Shown here in pieces: positions 34,804-41,564 of a DNA stretch of 64,000 bases. Source of the DNA: an uncultured Armatimonadota bacterium. Its GTDB lineage: Bacteria; Armatimonadota; Fimbriimonadia; Fimbriimonadales; Fimbriimonadaceae. The translations under genes were made by a program, and so were the position numbers. Numbering within the stretch: position 1 is the first letter of the stretch; each line of letters starts with the position of its first letter. Under the pieces are notes generated by a model. The model was not told the origin of the DNA and did not search any database. It saw nothing but the letters and a program-made list of their open reading frames with translations. Location: NCBI GenBank assembly GCA_903904815.1, contig CAIVDU010000057.1, forward strand, positions 47,800 to 111,799, written 5' to 3'.

Positions 34804-35961
34804 CTATCGAAACGTGGCGCTGGTGAGGGTCATCCTATTCTTCGGGAATGTGTCGACCCGCTTCGTTGCGATGTCGAGCGCCTTATGCAGTTCAATAAGT
34901 GCAGACTTGAACCGGTCCGTCTTGCAGCCCGAGGGAACGTCTGGGTCGTTATTCACGTGTTCAATCGTCTGGCCGATCAGCTTCTCCAGCTTGTGGAGTG
35001 TTTCACCGATCGGAGTTACCGCCCACAGCCCCCCTTGCTTAAGCATTCCAGGCGTCTTGGCGACCGCGTTATCGATTGCGTCCAGGATTTCTCCAACGGT
35101 CAGTTCTCCGTCGGGGAGCCGCAGATAGAAGTTAGAAAGATCCGAGGGATTGACGAACACGGAATTCGCAATCACGACGAGCATGTTCCTCTTCTCACGC
35201 ACCACGTCGAGTGCTCGCGAAAGCAGGTATTGAAGCTCACCCAGATAACGGTCTTTGTCCGGCGAGCTAAATTCAGCCCGGTTTACATTCCACGTGTGGA
35301 ATAGGTTGTAAGTCATGTGAGCCGCGGTAAGAAAATCGGTATAGATTCGCTCGTCATCCGTGAACCGAATCTGCGTCTTATACAAGTTCATCACTCCCTG
35401 CAGAGAGGCGAAGTAGCCCCCGGCCCAGTTCACGGATTCTCCCGGCTTTACGGGGTTCTGACCCAGTAGGTTCAGGAACAGAGTGTCCAGGATTTGTGGC
35501 CTGAGGCCCCCGGCGTACGCGAACTCTTGACCCAAATCTTGCAGCGCCTGGACCGTCAATCCCCTAAGTGGCTCGACGTCCTCCGGGTTAAACATCCCGA
35601 TCGGCTGGAGGCCCATAATCAAGGGAGCGCACGTCTTGACAACGTCCTGTGCCTCGAGCATGAGCACCTTTTGGAGTCCGGTGACATCGCCGTTGGAGGC
35701 ATCGATCGACAAACTCGTCTGGTTCAGAACGTAAGATTGGACGCCGTTGGCATCGACAATCGTAAACGCGTTCGCAAGTGCTTTCGAAACGGTGCTTGCG
35801 TCGGCGGTGGCAACACGAATGCCGAGGACATTTCGAAGGGTGTCCTGAACCGTCCTTTGAAAGTCACCCCCTGGGTTAGTTGTCGTGGAAGATCCGCCAG
35901 AGCCTGGAAGCTCTGAGGAGATGTCCTCGGTCAGAATTGGGTATCGGTCATCGAATGGCAT
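34804..35961 (-). CDS. Cassette protein 5, unknown function
   Basis: 385 residues, cytoplasmic by composition. After a Ser/Gly/Thr-rich start there is a small alpha/beta region (VQDTLRNVLGIRVATADAST), then a long helical part with repeated Leu/Asp pairs, and in the middle the aromatic-rich GGYFASLQGVMNLYKTQIRF and THAAHMTYNLFHTWNVNR-like segment. The C-terminal third has PIGETLHKLEKLIGQTIEHV. No catalytic or binding motif is recognised. The size and helical character resemble scaffold or tape-measure-associated proteins, but this is only an impression. Confidence 0.75.
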   Translation of the reverse strand: MPFDDRYPILTEDISSELPGSGGSSTTTNPGGDFQRTVQDTLRNVLGIRVATADASTVSKALANAFTIVDANGVQSYVLNQTSLSIDASNGDVTGLQKVLMLEAQDVVKTCAPLIMGLQPIGMFNPEDVEPLRGLTVQALQDLGQEFAYAGGLRPQILDTLFLNLLGQNPVKPGESVNWAGGYFASLQGVMNLYKTQIRFTDDERIYTDFLTAAHMTYNLFHTWNVNRAEFSSPDKDRYLGELQYLLSRALDVVREKRNMLVVIANSVFVNPSDLSNFYLRLPDGELTVGEILDAIDNAVAKTPGMLKQGGLWAVTPIGETLHKLEKLIGQTIEHVNNDPDVPSGCKTDRFKSALIELHKALDIATKRVDTFPKNRMTLTSATFR

Positions 35962-35999
35962 ATCGGTAATTCCTCACTGTGTCTAGCTGTCGTTGAGCT

Positions 36000-36545
36000 T
36001 CACGCTCCGGGCAGACGATCTCCTGAAGTCGGCCTCGCGTCAATCCCAATGCTGGTGTTCGTCACCACAATTCCCGAAGTAGCCTGTTTCGCCACTTCAT
36101 TCCATGCCCCAATAAGGGCCCGCTGCAAACTGTCGATCGGAAGCTTGCATGCCTCCAGGGCGCGCTCAAGGCTAAGTCCCCAAGCGATCCACTCCGGACC
36201 ATTTCGCCGCCCGACCCTGCGCAACTCGCGGATGGTCTCGTACGACATCAGGTCGCGGCAAAAAGTCGAAGCGATCTTGTTTCCCTGGCTTTGGCAGAAG
36301 ACCAAAGCCTTTCGGACGTTGTCTCTGTCCTGACCTTTTGATAGGTGAAAGAGGCAGTCGGAAAGGGATTCGGACATCTCCTCTAACCAACCGACGATGT
36401 CGTCGACACGGTCCGAGAACCTCTCGATGATCAGAGGGCCATCGCTATAGGGGACGTCTTCGGCAACCGTGAGACGCAGTTCCTTAAAACTGACGAGAGC
36501 CTCTCCCATCGCGGTCTTGAGAGCCGTATATTGCTCGTCTTCCAT
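36000..36545 (-). CDS. Cassette protein 4, small helical protein of unknown function
   Basis: 181 residues. The ATG at 36545 has the strong ribosome-binding sequence GGAGGTAG; the open frame from 36626 would overlap the metallopeptidase gene. The protein is almost fully alpha-helical with a Trp-rich segment near residue 120 (RRNGPEWIAWGLSLERALEA) followed by LQRALIGAWNEVAKQATSG and a short disordered tail. I have the impression of a conserved family (the RLGRR-EW-W pattern), but cannot name it. It follows the metallopeptidase stop by seven bases. Confidence 0.75.
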   Translation of the reverse strand: MEDEQYTALKTAMGEALVSFKELRLTVAEDVPYSDGPLIIERFSDRVDDIVGWLEEMSESLSDCLFHLSKGQDRDNVRKALVFCQSQGNKIASTFCRDLMSYETIRELRRVGRRNGPEWIAWGLSLERALEACKLPIDSLQRALIGAWNEVAKQATSGIVVTNTSIGIDARPTSGDRLPGA

Positions 36546-36552
36546 GAGTTCA

Positions 36553-37878
36553 CTACCTCCTTGCCAACTCGGCATAAAACCGCTGAGTGATCGTTTCCGG
36601 TGAAGCCAAACGACGATTGAGGGCAAAGCGAGTGGCGCCGATCAAGAATCGAGCTGGCACCACGCCGGGGTCCATGCCTTTGGAAAAGCGAACGGCCGCC
36701 TCCTCCACCATCGCCTGATGGGTGTGGTCAAACCGAATGATCTCGGACAAGGATTTGCCCCCTAGCTCGGCAAATCGCGTATAGATCATCGCTTGCACGA
36801 CGATCGGAATCGCAATTTCCGCAGTATCCAAGACCTGAACCGGAATTGAACCTGCTCGCGGGTTTGGATACAGTTTTAACCAAGCCGACTTGTACCGTCG
36901 GGCCTCCTCCTCGAAACCCATGCGACGGAGAAGCTCAATCGATAGCAGGGTCCGGAGGTAAGGAACCGGATGCGGCTTGCCCACCACCATCACAAAGGTC
37001 GACCGAACGCTGCGGCCCACGACATCCATCAGTGAGGGCACGATCTCAGGTCCTCCTAGGAGGAGCCCGCAAAGGTCGGCGAAGGTCTCACGATTCCAAT
37101 TGACCCAGATCATCGCCACGTCTCGTTGGATTCCGGCTTTGAGAAGGTCTCTTCCGACCTGTCTCGGAATGATCCGCTCAAGATCGAGGTCGTTCTGGAG
37201 GTTGTGGCTTACTTCGTGCAAGATCGCGCCCAATGCCCATGGGTTCGCCATCCGGTGCACCGGTAATTGAATCAGTGCGAAGGGATTGATCTGACGCCCG
37301 AGCTTGGTCAGTGGGATGCCGCGCTTGTACGTTGCCGGTGAGAAACCTGTCCTCACATACGTGAAGGGAGGGGGCGCCGGAACCGACTTGGGTTCCGCCA
37401 AATTCGTGAAAGCGACTTGGTAGCAGTCCAAGGCGATCCGGTCGCATCCGAGCAGCATGTCGGAAAACTTCGACTGCCTTTGCCCAAACAGCTCGAAATA
37501 GAAGTCCCAAATCTTTTCCGTGGCCAACGTCATGCGGTGGGCATGCTCTTTGCTGGCCAAGGCCCGAGCAAGGTTCTGGGGAGTTGGACTGTTCATTGCC
37601 AGCCGGCAGTCGCTCCGAACTTTCCTCGTATCTGTCATGAGGCGGGTCCGAAGCCCACGGATCAGCGTGTTCGCTGCCTCAATGTGGGCTTCGGTAGGCG
37701 AAGCGGCATCCGTTCCAAATTCAGTCGTTTCGAATGGACGAAGCGCTTGCCAATGACGTCCGACGTTGATCGCTTGAACTCGAAGCCACGGCTTAAGCTG
37801 GGGTTCAACTTCACTCCGGGCGCCGAACTGGACGCGAAACGCCCTATTACCCTTGGGATCCGCGATCAACGTCGACAT
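36553..37878 (-). CDS. Cassette protein 3, HExxH zinc metallopeptidase
   Basis: 441 residues. The zinc motif HEVSHN is at residues 221-225, and a probable third ligand lies 38 residues later in NRETFADLCGLLL (Glu264, with Asp267 beside it), so it looks like a gluzincin-type peptidase. Residues 1-210 are a helical domain (LRTRLMTDTRKVRSDCRLAM and so on), and the C-terminal 150 residues are also helical. No signal peptide is seen. The start at 37878 lies two bases after the stop of the acidic protein upstream. As the only enzyme in the cassette it is a natural candidate to process the acidic proteins or their targets; that is inference. Confidence 0.8.
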   Translation of the reverse strand: MSTLIADPKGNRAFRVQFGARSEVEPQLKPWLRVQAINVGRHWQALRPFETTEFGTDAASPTEAHIEAANTLIRGLRTRLMTDTRKVRSDCRLAMNSPTPQNLARALASKEHAHRMTLATEKIWDFYFELFGQRQSKFSDMLLGCDRIALDCYQVAFTNLAEPKSVPAPPPFTYVRTGFSPATYKRGIPLTKLGRQINPFALIQLPVHRMANPWALGAILHEVSHNLQNDLDLERIIPRQVGRDLLKAGIQRDVAMIWVNWNRETFADLCGLLLGGPEIVPSLMDVVGRSVRSTFVMVVGKPHPVPYLRTLLSIELLRRMGFEEEARRYKSAWLKLYPNPRAGSIPVQVLDTAEIAIPIVVQAMIYTRFAELGGKSLSEIIRFDHTHQAMVEEAAVRFSKGMDPGVVPARFLIGATRFALNRRLASPETITQRFYAELARR

Positions 37879-37880
37879 GA

Positions 37881-39140
37881 CTATTGGCTCCTTCCGCAAG
37901 AGCAGCAGTTGCAGTGGCAATGGCATCCGCGCCGTTGCCGAGGAATTCCCCGAGTGGTCGATTGACCGTAAGAAACGGGCTGGCCATATCGTACGCGGGG
38001 GGTGTTTCCCGGAGCCGTGTAGGACGGAGCTCCGTAACTGATGGGCCGGGCGCCTCCAGCGGTTCGTAGCCGGACCGGGGATGGACCCTGACCATACGCG
38101 GGCGAAGTTCGATACGATAAAGGTCGCCCGGCTTGCCCCTGAGGCCAGCGATAGCGCCAATACCAGTGATTTCGCCCAGGCCAGCCCACGCGCCGGAGTT
38201 GACTGTGGCCGCCTCCAGGCAGCGGTCGCGCGTAATGGACGCGTCCCCGAATCAACCGGACGGGCGATCCTGCCCGATGCAAATGATGATCAAGTGCTTT
38301 GGACCGCTGATAGGCCGCCACGGCCCGTTTGGGAGATCCAAGGGTCTTGGCGGTGTGATGAGCCAAGATTCGGACTGCGTGCTTCGGGCTGATGGCCACT
38401 CGACCGCCGTGTGACTGACGAGCGATCTGCTTAGCCACGTTTCGAACGATTGTGGGTAGCGCTCTTACGAGCGGACGCGTCGATGGATGTTTCAGGAGCG
38501 TCTTTGCCACGTTGGACACACCACGGAGCAACTGAGGCGCAGCTCGCTTGAGAGCGGGCGCCGCATGCGGGATTCGATGTGCCGCAACCGGCACGATTGC
38601 TCGGGCGAACGCTTCTGCTTCAGACTCAGACTCGGCTTCCATAATGGCGTGGCCGAGGTGCTCCATCATCGCTTCGGGATAGATGCGGCGTATCGGGTTA
38701 ATCTCCGCCTCATACTCCGACTCATATTCAAATTCGCCTTCATATTCGTCTTCGAGTTCTTCCTCGAATTCGTCCTCAAGTTCGCCTTCATATTCAAATT
38801 CGTCCTCGAATTCGAACTCGTATTCGCCTTCTGACTGGGGTAGCAAGCCGCCCAGGAAGTCACCGACTCCCGATCCGATTGACTTTCCGATCGCTCCGCC
38901 AGCGCCATCGCCCCCAATTGCCCCGCCAATATCGCCGAACTTGCCAAGGGCTGCTCGGGCGCCCGAAAGCGCGGCTCTCCGAAGAGTGGGACTCTGAAGC
39001 GCCCGCTTGCCGAGGGAGAGCAGGGCTCCAAAGAACTGCTCGCTCTCCGCCTCAGACTCGTCTTCGTATTCTCCCTCGCTCTCATAAAGATCTTCGAATT
39101 CGTCTTCTAACTCGTACTCGTGTAAACCTATCGCTGACAT
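37881..39140 (-). CDS. Cassette protein 2, large acidic-tract protein with Gly-rich core, basic middle and Cys-rich end
   Basis: 419 residues with a strongly segmented layout. Residues 8-34 and 103-146 are almost pure Glu/Asp with Tyr and Phe (for example EGEFEYESEYEAE). Between them, residues 69-99 are Gly-rich and hydrophobic (GGAIGGDGAGGAIGKSIGSG), a glycine-zipper-like, membrane-active or amyloid-like core. Residues 175-330 are rich in Arg, His, Ala and Leu (LKRAAPQLLRGVSNVAKTLL and RPLVRALPTIVRNVAKQIAR), suited to amphipathic helices. The tail is Tyr/Pro/Gly-rich and ends in CHCHCNCCSC (404-416), six Cys for metal or cross-links. No family is recognised. A strong ribosome-binding sequence (AGGAGG) precedes the ATG at 39140. 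Confidence 0.75.
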   Translation of the reverse strand: MSAIGLHEYELEDEFEDLYESEGEYEDESEAESEQFFGALLSLGKRALQSPTLRRAALSGARAALGKFGDIGGAIGGDGAGGAIGKSIGSGVGDFLGGLLPQSEGEYEFEFEDEFEYEGELEDEFEEELEDEYEGEFEYESEYEAEINPIRRIYPEAMMEHLGHAIMEAESESEAEAFARAIVPVAAHRIPHAAPALKRAAPQLLRGVSNVAKTLLKHPSTRPLVRALPTIVRNVAKQIARQSHGGRVAISPKHAVRILAHHTAKTLGSPKRAVAAYQRSKALDHHLHRAGSPVRLIRGRVHYARPLPGGGHSQLRRVGWPGRNHWYWRYRWPQGQAGRPLSYRTSPAYGQGPSPVRLRTAGGARPISYGAPSYTAPGNTPRVRYGQPVSYGQSTTRGIPRQRRGCHCHCNCCSCGRSQ

Positions 39141-39248
39141 TCAATCCTCCTGGATCAGTCACTCCTTGCTGCCTGCGGCAATCCAGCTAAGAAATTCTTC
39201 GCCGAACCGCAGGCATCGTAGGGAATCCGCCGGGTTTGCCACCCTTGA

Positions 39249-40205
39249 TCAGTAGCCTCGTCGCTTATTTCGAGGAGCTGATCTGATTGGTCGTGGACCC
39301 GAAACGGCGGACCTTGTCCTTGTTCGGCTTGCGGCGGCGTTCTTTCGGGTAGATACGAAGTTCCTCGACAGAGCCTTCGCCATCTTCTTATTGCTCGACA
39401 GAGTTCGTCTGGTCTGGCTCGCCATGACCCGGGCAGCTGTTCGTCGAGTGACTGGTCGACCGGCGGCCGCTCTTCGACTGAGCGTCTTCGCCGTCTTGCC
39501 TACGATGGAAGGAATGACCCTGACGGTCACTCGAGTTCCGCGTCGCCGCCGAAGAATTCTCGCCAAAATGGCCGTTCCCCGAATCATATGGGGCAAGACC
39601 GCTCTGAGTGCCGCTCGGTCACGTGGTTTGATCATGGTCAGAGTAGCGGCGCCGATCATGGCCTCAGCCTCTGCCTCCGACTCGGATTGAGACGCAATGG
39701 AAGCCATGAACTCAGCCATAGCTTCGTGGGCCGCGATTTCTGCCTCCAACTCGTCTTCATCCTCGTATTCGTCTTCATACTCAAACTCGTATTCGTCCTC
39801 AAATTCGCCCTCGCCAAGGGCGTTGGAGACCATTCCGCCTAGCGTTCCACCCAGAGGTCCGAGCATCGCTGTTCCGACCATTGGAGCCGCGACTTTGGCA
39901 ACACTCTTGAGGATTGGCGCCGCTTTCTTCAGGAATTTGCCAATGCTGCCGAAGAAGGCCTCATCTTCGAACTCGCCCTCATATTCGCTTTCGCCTAGGA
40001 GGCTCGAAGCAATATTTCCGAGCGCGCCAAGGAACTCGTCCTCGTCCTCTTCTTCGCCTTCCTCCTCGCTAAGTGCGCCGAGAAGTCCCTGCGCAATGCC
40101 TCCGAGTCCTCCAAACTCATCTTCAAATTCGTCTTCGCCCTCGAATTCGTCTTCAAACTCGCCGGCCCATTCCATCTCAAGTTCGTGATCCTGTCCGATC
40201 GCCAT
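39249..40205 (-). CDS. Cassette protein 1, acidic-tract protein with hydrophobic core and basic tail
   Basis: 318 residues, a paralogue of the next gene in layout. Acidic tracts lie at residues 8-31, 47-59, 72-83 and 132-157 (for example EYEFEYEDEYEDEDELEAE-like stretches). Residues 84-130 form a hydrophobic, Gly-rich helix-turn core (IGKFLKKAAPILKSVAKVAA, then MLGPLGGTLGGMVSNAL) much like a pore-forming or coat-protein segment. The last 120 residues are very basic (ARILRRRRGTRVTVRVIPSI and Arg/Ser/Lys-rich end). The ATG at 40205 is preferred because GGAGG lies just upstream; the 40220 ATG is part of that ribosome-binding region. It is the first gene of the cassette. Confidence 0.75.
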   Translation of the reverse strand: MAIGQDHELEMEWAGEFEDEFEGEDEFEDEFGGLGGIAQGLLGALSEEEGEEEDEDEFLGALGNIASSLLGESEYEGEFEDEAFFGSIGKFLKKAAPILKSVAKVAAPMVGTAMLGPLGGTLGGMVSNALGEGEFEDEYEFEYEDEYEDEDELEAEIAAHEAMAEFMASIASQSESEAEAEAMIGAATLTMIKPRDRAALRAVLPHMIRGTAILARILRRRRGTRVTVRVIPSIVGKTAKTLSRRAAAGRPVTRRTAARVMASQTRRTLSSNKKMAKALSRNFVSTRKNAAASRTRTRSAVSGPRPIRSAPRNKRRGY

Positions 40206-40377
40206 TTGCCAAACCTCCATGCGGTACCGAAGGCCGAGCCTCGGATGGACTTATGCTATCCCGGGGATACGATGATCGCAAGAAACCTGTTTTAGTTGGG
40301 CATAAACAAGCTAATTGAAATTAAGTAGTTCATATGCGTGACAACAAATCACCTCAATCCGCGTTATCCTGAACCTG

Positions 40378-40755
40378 ATGAAATTACGAGGTTTGCCGGA
40401 CAATCCCGCTGTTCGCGAACTCGCCGACCGTTTGGTCGGAGAGGCCGAGCGGGCTGGGACGGACTCCGAGTTTATGTTTGAAGTAGAGGAGAGAGGTTAT
40501 CGGTGCGTCGTTGTAAGGGTTCCCGAAGGAAACCCCAGCGATCCCCACACGCTTAGCCCCCGCGAATATGAGATTGCTCGAATGGTGGCCCAAGGTCATC
40601 CGAACAAGACGATTGCCGCCGTTCTGGATATTAGTGTCTGGACGGTTGGTACGTACCTAAGGAGAATATTTCTGAAGTTAGGAGTTACGAGCCGGGCGGC
40701 CATGGTCGCAAAACTGGCGGACAGTGGCGGCCTGCACAAAGAAAAAACCCACTAA
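40378..40755 (+). CDS. LuxR-type helix-turn-helix regulator, divergent to the acidic-repeat cassette
   Basis: 125 residues. The C-terminal half is a LuxR/GerE domain: HTLSPREYEIARMVAQGHPN, KTIAAVLDISVWTVGTYLRR and IFLKLGVTSRAAMVAKLADS match the four-helix unit with the dimer helix. The N-terminal half is a small alpha/beta unit without a receiver Asp motif, so phosphorylation is not expected. It lies 172 bases from, and faces away from, cassette protein 1, so a shared control region is likely. The regulator may switch the cassette on; this rests on position. Confidence 0.88.
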   Translation: MKLRGLPDNPAVRELADRLVGEAERAGTDSEFMFEVEERGYRCVVVRVPEGNPSDPHTLSPREYEIARMVAQGHPNKTIAAVLDISVWTVGTYLRRIFLKLGVTSRAAMVAKLADSGGLHKEKTH

Positions 40756-40999
40756 TCGCTTCGATATTGCCGGGCCCTTAGCTCACCCTCGTGGAACTTG
40801 AAAAGCAGGCCGACACGTGAGATGCGAGTGTGCCTCAAGTGAGCTGAGATCTCCGTTTTTGGTCGGTGCTTCGAACCGTTGCAAACCAGACTTTGCAGCG
40901 GTGGAATGATGTCACGAGCCGACTCGAAATTAAAAGGAATGAGTAATTAGCATAAGCCCGATGGACCGGTAAGCAAGCCAACCTTCCGCAAACCCCTCT

Positions 41000-41404
41000 C
41001 TACCTTTCCAAGTGCTTCAGCAACTCATCGTGACCGAAGTAGAAGTGCTGGGAATACTCACCTGGTCGCAACCAGATAAGGCTGGGGGGCACGCCTCTTA
41101 ATACAAATCCGGCAATAGATTGACCTTCTTCGACCGAGATAAGTCCCTGATCGTCTCGGGTGATGATCAAGTGAAGGAGATCTTCTTCGCCTTCGAACTG
41201 ATATCGATAGTTCGCAATGCCGCCCGAGAATTCGTTCGCCTCTAGGCCGATTGAAGCGAGGGCAAACTGATCGCTTGGCCGGGCAAGCGATGGGTCGAAT
41301 TTGGGCAAACGTATCGTCTGATTCCGGTTCACACAATCCAGAATGAGGCTCATCACCTCATCTCGTCGGGACTGTTCGGAGACGGTTGGTCTCAGGAGAA
41401 CCAT
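41000..41404 (-). CDS. Hypothetical cytoplasmic protein
   Basis: 134 residues, no signal peptide or membrane segment. Alternating strands and helices (SGGIANYRYQFEGEEDLLHL and EEGQSIAGFVLRGVPPSLIW) give an ordinary small alpha/beta protein. The start at 41404 lies only 12 bases beyond the 3' end of tRNA-Ser and lacks a clear ribosome-binding sequence; the next Met (41353) may be the real start. It may be co-transcribed with the tRNA. I do not recognise a family. Confidence 0.6.
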   Translation of the reverse strand: MVLLRPTVSEQSRRDEVMSLILDCVNRNQTIRLPKFDPSLARPSDQFALASIGLEANEFSGGIANYRYQFEGEEDLLHLIITRDDQGLISVEEGQSIAGFVLRGVPPSLIWLRPGEYSQHFYFGHDELLKHLER

Positions 41405-41416
41405 AGGGAAACAGGA

Positions 41417-41509
41417 TGGCGGAGCGGGTGGGATTCGAACCCACGATCCGGTTCAACACCGGATACGCGATTTCCAGTCGCGCTCCTTCGACCACTCGGA
41501 CACCACTCC
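41417..41509 (-). tRNA. tRNA-Ser(GGA)
   Basis: The minus strand gives a full class II cloverleaf of 93 bases including an encoded CCA. The acceptor stem GGAGTGG (41503-41509) pairs with CCGCTCC (41421-41427), with G as discriminator, as usual for serine tRNA. The anticodon loop reads CTGGAAA, giving anticodon GGA (codons UCC/UCU). The long variable arm ATCCGG-TGTTGAA-CCGGAT and the T-loop GGTTCGAAT are clear. It lies between the FadN-like gene and a small hypothetical gene on the same strand. Confidence 0.97.
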
Positions 41510-41564
41510 GCGCTGGAGCAGATATTATGGCACGGAATGAAATAGTTTGCTTGCCGGTTCGGCG

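Noticed and set aside
38683..38997. Plus-strand Ser-rich frame opposite the second acidic protein
   Set aside because: Same antisense effect of the repeated acid tract.
39697..40188. Plus-strand frame rich in Ser, Pro and Asn over the acidic protein gene
   Set aside because: It is the antisense reading of GAA/GAG-rich acidic tracts, which gives TTC/CTC/TCC codons and hence long open Ser/Pro frames; no ribosome-binding site and no family signal.
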